Source: Prosapia bicincta
Lineage: Eukaryota; Arthropoda; Insecta; Hemiptera; Cercopidae
Assembly (NCBI GenBank): GCA_036971475.1
Contig: JBAIZL010000006.1
Coordinates: 62,504,398-62,568,397 of the forward strand
Direction of reading: 5' to 3'
DNA: 64,000 nt
A program made the translations under genes and the position numbers. Under the pieces are notes generated by a model. That model worked only from the letters and a program-made list of their open reading frames with translations. It made no database searches and was not told the DNA's origin. Of this stretch, positions 12,301 through 22,859 are shown in pieces (the first letter of the stretch is position 1; each line of letters starts with the position of its first letter).

Positions 12301-15300
12301 TGGGCCCATCTGGTTTCCTTAACCCGTTCTTTTTTATTATTTTTTAAAGTTAATTATTGTGGTTTATTTTATTATTAGCTATTATTATTAATGTCTTATT
12401 ATATAACCTACTCTTCCAAATACCCATACCTTGTTTTTAGCTGATTGCAGGTTAATTCTTAGTAATCCCATTCCACTTAGTACATACTTCATGGAAGACA
12501 ACAGATTATCCATAACAGTTGGTCGGAAACTGCGTAACTCGTCCTTTGTGAAGCCATCACTGTGAATTATTTTCATCTGTTTTACTAACGTGCTCTTTCC
12601 ACTTTCACCAGCTCCTGTGAATTATAAAAACAAGTGTCACTATAGTCTTTGTTATGTAATACCACCACAGTATCTATTCTACCATGCACACAGACAATAA
12701 AGCTAGAAGTGATACTGTCATTTTAATAAAAAAAAAAAAAAAATATACAACACTATGAAAAGTTGAAGGTAGAAACATCCCAGATGTAAGTATCAATGAC
12801 AAATATTAATGTACATAATAAGAATGTTAAAATATTGGCCTGTATTGCTCACTAAGATAAAGTCTGATCAATACGACTTATGACTATAGGAATTTATTTA
12901 AAATGGTTGAAAATATCTTCGTTATTAGATAGGAATTTAATGCTAAGCATATACATTGGGATCAAGATTAACAAGTTTTAAAGGAAATGATCCATACACT
13001 GCAGGAACGGACTACAGAAGGGTGTTCTCATTAGAATCACCAACTTATTGGTCATCAGACCAGGGTAAACTCCCTGTTTGATTGACTTCATCATTACAGA
13101 AGGTACAGAGAAGAACCATATTATTGTAAAAGGGAGAGATGATTTATCCTCAGATCATAGCCGAGTGATGAGCATTAAACTTCATCATTTGAAAGTAGGA
13201 GACCATCTTGCTTCTTAATGGTGTTTATCTTATTGATGTTTCACTGTTTGTTGCCTTAAACTTCTTTCAGACTGTACTTGAAGACTAATGTTCATGGATT
13301 CGATGAACTCTCTCCAGGATTTTCTCTTGGCCTCGATGACAGCTCTACGTAGTTTAGCGTTGCACTTATTGTAATCAATCCTATTTCAACTATTCCAGGA
13401 TTTTCTCCAACGTTTCCAGTCTTTAATCCTTTCCAAACGTATTTCTAGGATTTTTTCAGTCCACCAGTTTTTCATAAATTTTTGTTACCAGATTCTTTTA
13501 AAATAAGACTTTTCAGCGGCTGATATGATGGATGCTTCAAAATCTTTTCATTCGGACTTTCTCAGCACTAGTGAGTTTCTCCCCCATGAAGAGCTTTCAG
13601 TCTGCTTTCCCAATCTTCAACTTATTTTGAACGATGGTGTTGTTCTGAACTAACTTAGTTCTCACACTAATTTGAAAGAAAACTGGGAAATGGTTACTAC
13701 CCAGATCCTGACCGATATGCCAATTAAAAATTTTTTCCTATAAAAATCGAGAGGCTATGGTCAAGTCCAAAGAGCCAGTCGAAGAAGACTAATAAGTAGG
13801 AACAAATTTTCTGTTCATCCAAGATACAATTGTTGTTAAGGAGCCAACTATAGAGTATGGTTTTCACTGCGTTACAGCTGTGGTGCTTTCTATTGAAGTC
13901 TCCAACCACCAGAATCTTGTCATCTATGGGTATTAATTCGTCAAGATTAGTGTAACTGATTTCTTGACCAGGGATTAAATGTTGAATAGGGTGAACAAGC
14001 AGTCATTGTTTATTGTTATTTTTAATCAACGAGTTCAAAGTTGTCTTGGATAATGACTTCATGATCCTCCACAGTTATAAGAATCGTGAACCAAGGTCAG
14101 TAAACCACCTCCTCTTCCATCTCCTCTTGAGAGTTTGAAATCCTTTAAAAGTTCGATAGTACTTGATGTTTTGGGGCAGGGATGATTCTTGAATGCAAGC
14201 AATCTTGACTTTCTTCTCCTCCATGACCCTCTTCAGCTCATCGGATTTACCTTTCACACATCTAAAGTTCCAATGCGTAATAATTATTTCTTCTGATCCA
14301 GCTATAACAGAAAACAAATCTTTTGTCTTTCCTTTTTCAACTTCCTCTCTCAGAAGGTTGTGGTAATTGATATTTGCCTATTTACTTGTTTAGCTTTCGT
14401 TTTGACTATTTTTAGAAATGAAACTGCAAAAGATCTATTTGGGAACCACACCCCACACCTCTCTACCTCATGATGAGTTTATTGTCAACATTGTAAACAT
14501 GCTGAGTTAATTTAATACTGTGTTCTTGTATGTTCCAAAATAAAACTTTTAATCTATGAAGATGTTTTCATTTCGCTGAAGGCGAAACACATTGAGAGCC
14601 CTGATTTGGATATTTACATCCTTTTTTTTGCTTTTGTTTTTTTTTTCATGTTCGATTTTCTCTACGAAACCTAATCCTGGCTTTCAGTTCACTGTAAAAG
14701 CTATAGGGACTGTATATCTCTGCTATTATAGCTATCCAGGGGCAGAACGAAGACCAACCAGCTCCTTCCCCTCCTCATTGAAATGTAAATTAGGAGAAAT
14801 AAAATGTTTAAGAACAAAGTGTTAAATAATAATTTAATAATGTTTTTTTTAAAGCGGTTTAATTTTTAAAATATGTTTACTCAAGAATATTATCTTTACA
14901 TTTTCTAGGATTTTACTGTTAAAAACTCTGCTTATAACAAAACATATTGATATGCTAGACCGAGTTCTGCTTTATTTCTCTTGGGCCAAATACATTTTTC
15001 ACTTAGCAACCAGTGCATTATGCACTCACTAAAATCACCGTTAAAGTTCAACAAAAAACAACAAATAGTGTTTTCAATTTTCTGTGTGTATGTTAAATTT
15101 TAAGTATCAATAAACATTTTACTTAAAAATCTTACTTGTATAGGTATTTACCAGTACAAAACTTTAAATTCATCAGTTTCACAGGAATTTTAATCATGTT
15201 TTATTTTACTCAATAGGATTGACAGTATTAATTAAAGCAATACTATAATAAATCTACTTAAAAGAAGGTACTAAGTATATTCTTACCTAAAAGTAAAATT

Positions 15301-15410
15301 TTAATGATATTCTGTTCTTGCTTTGCTAATTCTCCCAACTGCTTATCTATTTCTTCACTTCGGCGTCTAGCCTTAGCTTCTTCACGATCTAATGTCAAGC
15401 ATGCACCCAT
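3628..15410 (-). CDS. Heterotrimeric G-protein alpha subunit (seven coding exons)
   Basis: GTP-binding alpha subunit of a heterotrimeric G protein, which passes signals from seven-transmembrane receptors to effectors at the inner face of the plasma membrane. Joining 15410-15287, 12614-12430, 10118-9958, 8419-8291, 6164-6050, 5176-5002 and 3818-3628 gives 1080 nt with matching phases, 359 residues plus stop, a normal family length. Seen: N-terminus MGACL, with Gly2 and Cys4 placed for myristoylation and palmitoylation; P-loop GAGESGKST (42-50); switch I arginine in RARVRT (Arg181); switch II FDVGGQR with catalytic Gln207; NKFD (272-275); TTAT (329-332) in place of TCAT. The C-terminus QMTLL has no cysteine four from the end, so pertussis toxin should not modify it. 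Class is uncertain: it is not typical Gs, Gi/o or Gq. The FDESLN/IVNN block recalls G12/13, while Gf-like or Gv-like classes are also possible. Confidence 0.95.
5002..5176 (-). CDS. G-alpha exon 6 (guanine specificity NKxD)
   Basis: Encodes [20 protein letters not shown], then [15 protein letters not shown] and [14 protein letters not shown] is the guanine-specificity motif. Acceptor TTTTTATAG, donor G|GTGAGT. Confidence 0.95.
6050..6164 (-). CDS. G-alpha exon 5 (switch II)
   Basis: Encodes [20 protein letters not shown] and ends [10 protein letters not shown]. The catalytic Gln is in GGQ. Acceptor TTTTTTACAG, donor GTAAGT after a complete Val codon. The SQRRKW rather than SERKKW form is shared with G12/13 and some Gs-like subunits. 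Confidence 0.95.
6307..6375. repeat. (AT)n microsatellite
   Basis: About 34 AT units in the G-alpha intron between exons 5 and 4. I see nothing else recognisable in that intron (6165-8290). Confidence 0.97.
8291..8419 (-). CDS. G-alpha exon 4 (switch I)
   Basis: Encodes [20 protein letters not shown] then [15 protein letters not shown]. It carries the switch I arginine (Arg181), the site modified by cholera toxin in Gs and important for GTP hydrolysis, and Thr184, expected to bind Mg2+. Acceptor GGTTACAG, donor AG|GTACAG. Confidence 0.94.
8713..8943. repeat. Foldback (inverted pair), 231 bp
   Basis: The left arm (from ATTAATCACT to GACACTGATG) is the imperfect reverse complement of the right arm (CACTGATGAG to AGTGATTAAT), with the centre near 8828. 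Both arms carry a hammerhead-like core pointing away from the centre. Confidence 0.85.
8833..8862 (+). ncRNA. Hammerhead-like motif, right arm
   Basis: CTGATGA, one extra G, stem GATCGC / loop CACATA / GCGGTC (six pairs with one G-U), then AAAA in place of GAAA. The left arm on the minus strand (8815-8786) keeps GAAA but has two mismatches in the stem. Each arm preserves what the other has lost. Confidence 0.4.
8955..9290 (+). pseudogene. Penelope GIY-YIG endonuclease fragment
   Basis: Reads [20 protein letters not shown] and continues [15 protein letters not shown], then after a stop resumes with [21 protein letters not shown]...CYVRQTG matches the GIY...YIGQTG core, and the CxxC pair matches the zinc-finger-like part of Penelope endonucleases. 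An internal stop makes it a relic. The endonuclease would nick the target to prime reverse transcription. Confidence 0.75.
9958..10118 (-). CDS. G-alpha exon 3 (helical domain)
   Basis: Encodes [17 protein letters not shown] through [20 protein letters not shown] and ELNDSAI. The ELWKD and LNDSA blocks are typical of the alpha helical domain. Acceptor GTTACAG, donor GTAAGT; 161 nt ending two bases into a Tyr codon. Confidence 0.95.
10320..10495. repeat. Small foldback (MITE-like)
   Basis: ATCCACTTGTC...GGGGAGCTC...TTGTTAGTACTAA faces TAGTACTAACAA...GCAAGCTCCC...AAGTGGAT, giving inverted arms of about 60-70 bp. No coding content. It lies in the G-alpha intron beside the Merlin element. Confidence 0.65.
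10568..12325 (-). mobile_element. Merlin-family DNA transposon, near full length, inactivated
   Basis: The left end GGGTTAATGAAACCAGACGG and the reverse complement of the right end, GGGTTAAGGAAACCAGATGG, form good terminal inverted repeats of at least 26 bp. Both are flanked by GTTCTTT (10561-10567 and 12326-12332), a target duplication consistent with the 8-9 bp known for Merlin. Inside is an ISXO2/IS1016-type transposase relic, the enzyme that defines Merlin. The 1758-bp element lies in the intron between G-alpha exons 3 and 2. Confidence 0.85.
11380..12060 (-). pseudogene. Merlin (ISXO2-like DDE) transposase, broken
   Basis: Read in pieces on the minus strand: [20 protein letters not shown] (from 12052), then [20 protein letters not shown] and IRWVVGGID (about 11755-11665), [17 protein letters not shown] (about 11600-11550), and [10 protein letters not shown] then [16 protein letters not shown] (about 11500-11420). 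The DES, TDSGG and IESHW blocks fit the D-D-E triad of ISXO2-type transposases. At least three stops (after GGID, after SAT, after KQDM) and one frameshift (near 11548) inactivate it. Confidence 0.85.
12430..12614 (-). CDS. G-alpha exon 2 (P-loop)
   Basis: Encodes (G)[17 protein letters not shown] and the start of the helical domain ([15 protein letters not shown]). Acceptor TTCACAG, donor AAG|GTATGG. It is 185 nt, starting two bases into a codon and ending on a full codon. It lies 105 bp from the end of the Merlin transposon. Confidence 0.95.
13100..14330 (-). pseudogene. Non-LTR retrotransposon (LINE) endonuclease half, decayed
   Basis: On the minus strand 14317-14075 reads [35 protein letters not shown] and [11 protein letters not shown], the start of an apurinic-type endonuclease (WNCRG...ACIQET pattern). 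Further along come [15 protein letters not shown] (from 13909) and [14 protein letters not shown] (about 13700-13660), corresponding to the GDFNAKH and GSDHFPV motifs. Many stops separate them. Similarity fades by about 13.1 kb with no reverse transcriptase, so the 3' part is missing or eroded. This is the reverse of usual LINE 5' truncation. It lies in the intron between exons 2 and 1. Confidence 0.75.
14331..15280. other. G-alpha intron remainder, no clear feature
   Basis: AT-rich. A short CTGAAGGCGAAACAC block near 14573 recalls the Penelope end motif but has no stem. The open frame 14592-14825 has no recognisable domain. Confidence 0.4.
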
Positions 15411-15436
15411 CCCATTTTGTTTCAACAGTTCACAGC
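15287..15436 (-). CDS. G-alpha exon 1 of the CDS (start codon and acylation signal)
   Basis: The ATG is at 15410-15408, giving [20 protein letters not shown] and onward to IIKILLL. The exon ends with a GTAAGA donor (15286 downward) one base into the Gly codon that opens the P-loop. A CAG acceptor just above 15436 shows a further 5' untranslated exon; 15411-15436 is 5'UTR. The upstream exon was not located. Confidence 0.93.
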
Positions 15437-16399
15437 CTGAATAGAAAATAACATTAAAAATATATATATATATTTAAAACAAAAACAAAAAATCCAGTTA
15501 AAAAAAGTCTGAAATTAGCCTACTTTAAATTACAACAAAAATGTTTGATTAAATTTAAGCCTTATAAATATTACATTAGAAAAATACAGAAATAATTTTA
15601 CCAGTCTCGCTAGGTTTTATTCATACAAATTAAAGCAAATAAGTACTTAAAAAACATCTATCAGGCTTAAATAAACCAATTTAGTTAATGATTTTTCAAA
15701 TGCATCTTTTGTTTAAAGGTATGGAGATGAACTTTATAATAAATGAGCATTATTAATTATTTTTATATGTATTATAATAATTTGTTTTTGTTAATAGAAA
15801 TAGTTTCACAATAGTTTTCATAATATTAAACAAATGGAATAGCAATAGTGCCTGACTGTGAGTTCTTGTATTTTAATTGCAGCAATACTGTTTCCTTGGA
15901 ATTCTCTTGTCACTTAAGAGAACGAGTAGCAATAATGTTTCTTGATTTTTGGTTAGTTGGCTTTTGGAGATTGTGGTGATCTTACTATAATAATTAGCAT
16001 GTACATTAGAAATTAACATTATTTTATTGAGTAGAAATACATACAAGAAGTAAACTCAACTTTAATGTTTTGAAAAGAAAACCTAGGATAATAATTGAAT
16101 GAGAACAGCAGACTAATAACACATGAATACCACATCTGATTAAGACATAGAAATATATTGCAGTCACTTCATTTACATGTACGCTCATAGTAAATTAAGT
16201 AAAATATATGCTAAATGTACTTTAATAAATGCAAGTTTATATCTATCTGTGTGTCTGTGTAATATTTCATTATTAATATAATAATTAATGAGTTTTTAAT
16301 ATTATTCATGAGTTTGTTAAACATATACATAGAAAATTGGGATAATAATTACCATCTTCATTTTTTTTAAAATTAGTAGCGTTATACGTGTGCTGGGGG
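15437..16399. other. Divergent intergenic region, left part
   Basis: AT-rich sequence upstream of the G-alpha acceptor. It must hold, or be followed by, the unlocated 5' untranslated exon and promoter. No TATA or initiator can be assigned with confidence. Confidence 0.35.
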
Positions 16400-16655
16400 G
16401 AGGGGAATTTCTATTTTGCAAAATTTTTAATTTTTGTGGCATTAGCAAGAGTTTTTATAATTGATGACCTACTGCGTCGCCAGGTATTTTTTTTTGCTAA
16501 AATCGGTATTTATTTACTGTGCCCCCACGTTTACAATTTTAGCAAAAAAATTATACCGGCCGATGCAGAAAGTCATCAGGGATTCTAAAAAAACTATTAT
16601 AACTCTTGCTCATGCCCCAAAAATTACCAATTTTGGAAAATTTTAATTCTCTTCA
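16400..16655. repeat. Foldback element, about 250 bp
   Basis: Left arm AGCAAGAGTTTTTATAATTG...GATGACCTACTGCGTC faces right arm GATGCAGAAAGTCATCAG...AACTCTTGCT. The outer flanks (TACGTGTGCTGG versus TACGTGGTGCTC) also pair. The centre is near 16527. The open frames 16388-16588 and 16461-16646 lie inside and are by-products. Confidence 0.75.
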
Positions 16656-16904
16656 TACGTGGTGCTCATAGTCCTGGTAAAAATGCAAATTGCCCACCCC
16701 CAATACAATGCATATAAAATTAATCAAAAACATGTCCTGAAGTTATATTGATAATTATTGTTTGTTATTGCCACAGAAGGTTAATTTTATATACCTATCA
16801 AGTATCCAGTCAGGATAGATTTGGTTGTAATTTTATACATTCAACCAAATGTACACATGTAAGGGGACTGAATTTTTTACACAACTTTAATTTTATAAAA
16901 TAGT

Positions 16905-17062
16905 ATTTATTTCCCTGAGCAAGAGTTTTCGGTATTATTTTCGTATCTCTGATGACTTTCAGCGTTGTCTGGTATAATTTTTTCTGCTAAAATCGTACTG
17001 TGGGCACGGGAAATAGATACCCTAAAATCGAACACATGGGAAATAAATACCGATAATTTGTA
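16905..17062. repeat. Second copy of the 16.4 kb foldback arm
   Basis: GAGCAAGAGTTTTCGGTATT, then CTGATGACTTTCAGCG, GGTATAATTTTTTCTGCTAA and AATCG repeat the right-hand order of the 16.4-kb element at a distance of about 450 bp. No coding content. Confidence 0.6.
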
Positions 17063-18690
17063 ACATGCTACTTGGAATGCACCAAATCAATCATTCAAAT
17101 TTTTTTATTAAATTTGAAATATAACTTGCCCACCGGTTTTTTTTTAATTACTTAAATTGTACTAAATTTGATAGCATAATTTAATCAAATTTTACAAAAT
17201 ATGTTACATGTGTTGAAAGAAAAAGGTTAGGATGTATAAAATCATTTTGTAAATAAGGCATAAGAACAGTAAACAAAAATTTTGTCATACAACAAAACAT
17301 TGACTGACATTGTGCAAGCTGTTAAGCTAACATTACTCTAAATCTAATGGTACAATTGAATGAAATTCTATAAAATCTTATGCAATTGATATTTGTTACT
17401 TTCTTAAAATGAATCTAAAAAAGACAAGCCTACATTATCAGTTCAATAATAAAAAATCACAAAATTAAATATTTCTAGTTACAGATGTGAGATGAAGCTT
17501 CAGTTCAAACATATTTTTAAAAAAAATATTCTTCACAATGTTATTCAATTGAAATATTTTCATATAAATGTTTCCCTCTCATGTAATGTAATCATGGTTT
17601 TCATACATAAAAACTATATGCAAGAAATTCTGCACTATAAAAGATTTATTTTTTAGACTTACCTAGCCTACAAATTCTGTTATTTTACAGTACTAGAAAA
17701 CAAAAGTGAAAGGCAGTATCCGAATGTATTTCCTAATAGCACTTGCAACATAAACAATAAACAACAATAATATAAACAGTCAATAGATACCATATTCTGT
17801 CTAAAATAATCTGCTCATCCATATTTAATTCACAAATATTAGTAAACAAACGCCATGCATTTCTTTTGTATATATTTCTCATTCTTAAATACAAATGCAA
17901 CTACGTCACTCAATGTCAATGCCATCTTTGGATTTATAACGAAACCAAAAATCCTAAATAGTGGTTCACCTTATTACAAGGTGTTAAGTGAATGATGGTT
18001 TTTTTCATTTTTTTAAAAATTTATACCCATAATTTTTTTGTATTTATTGTTTCTTGACTTTTGTATCTGACAATATATGATCTTTCATATTTTGTGAAAA
18101 TTTCCAAAATAATTTTTTACTTTATCGTCACGATAGTCACAAAATAAAAATAATACCTGGTGCAGTTACTTCGAGTGTCTAACACTCTGCAGATTAACCA
18201 TTAAACATTATGTGGACTATAATTAATATGAGAAATCTGTGTTGAAAACATTTCTAAAATGGTTTGGGTAATGGTAAGACTGTATAATTTAAATTTTGAA
18301 TATCAATTTTTGCAAAATAAATACGCGGTTGGGTTAATTGTTCGCCTGGAGATTACTGTAATACAAAAACACTAATTGTGCGGTCACGTTAAGAAAGAGA
18401 TGAGTTTCTTAATACGGAGTTTTCTCTAATATTTCATAGCAATGTTTCAAGCAAGAATTTTTTCGATTGCAATCGCGTTATCAACTTTTGATCTTGTACG
18501 TCATATATTGATAAGCCCTTTACCCTGTCGGCTTATTACCTTATTTAATCACGATAAATTTCGCAGTTATCAAATAAACTATTTTTGGGTTAAATTCAGT
18601 AAGTTTTTCAAAGTTGAACTACTAACAACAGTTAAAGATGAATAATTATATTTGTTGATTCCATCTTCACGTGAGCCACTAGTTTTCACT
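17063..18690. other. Divergent intergenic region, right part
   Basis: AT-rich, with no exon recognised. The open frame 18442-18645 has no domain. CTGCACCAG followed by GTATTA on the minus strand near 18155 could be a donor of a G-alpha 5' untranslated exon, but this is only a guess. Confidence 0.3.
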
Positions 18691-19070
18691 AAAACACTTG
18701 TAAATATACACAATATCAAGAGCACAGTGGTACAATATATTACAATAAAAATATTGAAAAGAACCCCAATACCACAAAAATAATAAAAAAATAACAAATA
18801 AAACAAGTTATTCAAGATTAAACCCTTATGTACATTTCGATGACTAGAAGGATCATTCTAGTTTGTAACTTCTTATGTGCTAGATTGTGTTTTGTAACAA
18901 GACCCTCTGATGATGATGACATGGTCATCGAAATGTACATAAGGGTTTAATCTTAAGTAACTTGTTTTATTTGGTATTTTTTATTATTTTTGTGGTATTG
19001 TGGTTCTTTTCAATATTTTTATTGTAATACTTGTAAATATATTCAAACTTGTCTATAGTACAAGTGTTTT
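18691..19070. repeat. Foldback with Penelope-type end, upstream of PRPSAP
   Basis: The left arm (AAAACACTTG ... AATATTGAAAAGAACC ... CAAGATTAAACCCTTATGT) is the inverted match of the right arm (ACATAAGGGTTTAATCTT ... GGTTCTTTTCAATATT ... CAAGTGTTTT). The same right arm occurs singly at 56320-56490. It ends 400 bp before the PRPSAP start codon, in the space between the two divergent genes. Confidence 0.85.
18907..18933 (+). ncRNA. Hammerhead-like motif
   Basis: CTGATGA, one extra T, stem GATGAC / loop ATG / GTCATC (six perfect pairs), then GAAA. This matches the hammerhead core CUGANGA-stem II-GAAA except for the extra nucleotide. Stems I and III were not confidently found. A second identical core is at 56375-56401. 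Confidence 0.45.
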
Positions 19071-19470
19071 GATTAATTATTTTTCTAGTAACTCGAATTG
19101 TCATGCTTTTTGAAATGAAATGCATAGATTTCAATTGAAAAATCATTTGTACTCTACACTTGCTGAGATTACTAATTTAAAACTAATAACTCAGTGATAA
19201 TTAATTATTTGGAAATGGTAATATTGTTTCACAAGCTGAATAAGCGTTTTATTCTTGTCATTTTAGGTAAAATTGTAAGTCGAGTTAGAAAATTTTAATT
19301 CAGCTGTTTTGATCACATTGATCATCATAAACAATATGATGCTGTAAAGAATGTCACGTTTCCAGCAAGTACTGCTAGTGACGGAAAAGTGAAGTTTGAT
19401 AATAGAATTGGTTTGGCGTTCGGTTGGTATGATAATTAATATAAAATAAAGAATTCTAAACAATTAAAAA

Positions 19471-19547
19471 ATGGACGCGCCGACTTCAACTGATATAATG
19501 ATAATAAATGGGAATTCACATCCAGAATTAGCAAATTTAGTAGCTAG
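19471..19547 (+). CDS. PRPSAP: PRPSAP exon 1 (start)
   Basis: [20 protein letters not shown] then ANLVA and a split Ser codon (AG|C). Donor AG|GTAAGA. The ATG is the only one that places this block in frame with exon 2. NGNSHPELA matches the first strand and helix of the PRPP synthetase fold. Confidence 0.9.
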
Positions 19548-22500
19548 GTAAGATTCTAACAACATGGTCTTTTTGTAAAAAACCTAACCTCTTGATGTCA
19601 GTCAGTATAGCCTATACGTTAGTTTATATTGTTATGATCACTACTGCATTTTCTTCAGGCGGTTCTACTTAGAATAGCATTCCTCTATTTAAAAAATTAT
19701 TTTCACAATCCTAGTAGGAAGTATGTAAAGTAAAGACTAACAGTAAATTTTTGGTAATGCAACCAAGACCTTTCAAAGCGTTTAGTGAAGCTATTAAATT
19801 ATAAACAAATATTGCTTACTACGATTTTGGTAGCGGCGCAATAAAATAGAATTATAATATTCTTATATTTGTAAGGTTCTTACCATTTAGTATGTGAACT
19901 ACCCATATTTTTTCATTCCTAAGTTGAAAAAAAAATAAAGTTTATAAGAAGAAATCAATTGATATTTAAGAAACTAAAGCAACAACATCAAAAACAGTTA
20001 ATTTTTTAAATGGTAATTTAAAAAAAGAGCAATTGTGTTATTTGAAAACATACCTTATAATTATTGACTGTGTATAAATTTAATATAAAAAATATTTTTT
20101 AAACCAAATCTTGTTACAAATTATATATATTTGTAACATATCTAAAATAAATTTGAATACATAATATAGAAATTTTGGTAAAAATGCAGAAGCTCGGCGC
20201 CATACGATATTTTGGGAAATGGTTTAACATCATTAAATAGGACGATATCTACAAGAATTTTTTAAAAATTGACCTCGGAAAGTTACTTTTTTTTCAATTT
20301 AAAGTAGCGTAAAAAATTCAGCGCGGATGTAGAAGTTGTGAATAGGCGCGGAGTGATACAAATGCTTCGTGATACAACTATATTTCAATGTATAAAATTA
20401 AAACCAAATCTAACCTGACTTGACACTTTTTAGGTATATTTTAATATGGTTATACAGTATTTTATAAATTGAAAACCAAATCTATCCTAACTGTAGAAGT
20501 TGTTTCTCAAATATCTACACACGTAAGGTCGCGTGATGTACCGCGGACAATGCATACAACCTTATGCGCAGCACTGTGACGTAAGTATCACTCCGCGCCT
20601 ATTCACAACTTCTACATCCGCGCTGAATTTATTACCCTACTTTAAATTGAAAAAAAGTAACTTTCCTACTTCAATTTAAAAAAAATTCTTGTGGATATCG
20701 TCCAGTTTGATGGTTTTGAACAATTTCCCAAAATATCGTATAGTGCCGGAGTACTGCATTTCAACCGAAATGTTAGTGATTTTTTGTAATATATTTTATA
20801 ATAAACAGAAGAAATAATGTAAAAAAGATAGGTTAAATATTTAGGTAGAATAGTGAATTTTTAATTAACTTATGATTTAATTCCATTCAATCCTAAATAT
20901 ATGTTAAAAAAAGAATAAAAATAAATACATTAATTGTTTTTATCTTGAAAAGATGATACACTAATCATCTTTAAGAAAATCATTTTTAAGCTGCATCAAT
21001 TTTGAAAACAATATGAACCTAACCTAAACACATTAATACATAAAACTATAAACTGAATTTTTACTAATAAAATCATACTTTATATACATTAAACAATATT
21101 ACTTTTACAGTCTAGCAACATAGTATCTGATAGTAAACGTGTATAATGTTTAGATGGATTTAGTTATAATAAAAATAATCATTTTTTTAGAGGAACATTG
21201 AATGGAGAAAGTAGTTGCATTGTGTTATAAGGGCTATACATTGCTACTAATTTCTGTTTTATTATGTAAAAAAGAATGTGACGGTAAAAATGTAACCAAA
21301 AAACAAAATAAAACTTCTATTACATGTTTAGCTATTAAGTGGTATTATCATTACTGTGTTAATGACACTGTATATACTCAATTTTTGTAAACAAATTGTA
21401 GGCCAATTTTAGTTTATGACTGTTTTAGTGTCATATCTTCTTCATTTAACCCATTATGGATCAATTGATTTTGAGCGACTCAGCAGGTTAGTGGCAAACG
21501 CCTGATTAATTTTGAATTAAGTGGTTTTTGTAACTGAATTGTGTTGAATACCGTCTTTAATAATTTCTTTAGTAATATTATAAATAATAGTGTTTTAAAG
21601 TATTAAAAGTTATTATTAAGTATTAGTTATTTAATTAATTTTAGTAAAAAAATAAATAAATTAAAAATAAAATATTACTCATTGTTTGATGCTTATTGGT
21701 TGATTGTTGGCTCTTTATACTCATACAGCTAGTTGTTCACTTTACAATTGGTAAAATCTAAAATGATTTAAAAAACATATTTACACTAAACCATTAGAAA
21801 AACTATGTAAACACCATCACATTAAACAGTCATCGAACTATCAATAGAATTAAGATTACTCTCACTCTCATGTAACATGCAATTCAGCCCATATGATCTC
21901 AAGTTGGCCATCGTAACACACAACCAAGAAGTAACTGAATGATAAAGTTTAGACTAAGAGTTTGACCTAAATCGCAGCTGATAAGTTGGTTATAAGAACT
22001 ACTATGACAGCAATAAAAATTCTACTGGAATTTTTTGTCCTGTCATTGATACAATGGATATAAATATAAAAATCATTTGCCAACTTATGAGAAATGTGTT
22101 ACACAAGCCTATCTGAAGCATGAAGATAATAAAACATAAAGATTCAAGCAGACTAAACATTCAACGTTTGGCTATCGATGATGCATATGTCTCAACAGTA
22201 TACCATATGCAGCAAATGATACATGACACATAATTGTGACAATAATCCACAACAGGTTTAATTTATCCACTATTTAACCTACATCTGATTCTCCTAAAAT
22301 GCTCTCATTATCACTTTTGGTGTATGCAAGCCAGTGGAGTAATTGTTACCTTCTGCTGATTCAGCCATTGCACAACTCCAACTATTATGTGTGTAGTTAT
22401 TACAGAAAATATAAGTAAAAATAACTAAAAACAAAAAATTAGAAGTATTTTATAAATAAAAATAAATCACGTGAGCGGTCACACAGATTATTATTGCAAT

Positions 22501-22809
22501 CCAAGCAAAATTAAAAATAGTCGGACATGGATCTATTAAAAGACAAACAAAGTTGTAAACTGCTAATTATTATGAAATGAACAAAATACAAATACTCATA
22601 TTAATGATGCTGAAGGTATTCCGATGTGAAGTACAAATGAAACACTAAACAGTATATTACAAAAATAAAGGTATCACAATTATAATTAGATACACTGCCT
22701 ACTATAAACTATACTAAAACACAACAAGGGTTTATAAAATATAATGAATTTTGTCCTATTTTAGTCCTATGTACCTTATGTAGTCTTATGTATTAAGTGT
22801 AATGAACCT

Positions 22810-22859
<50 letters not shown>

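Noticed and set aside
18430..18650. Coding exon of a gene between G-alpha and PRPSAP
   Set aside because: The 67-residue frame has no domain, no splice signals of quality, and borders a foldback.
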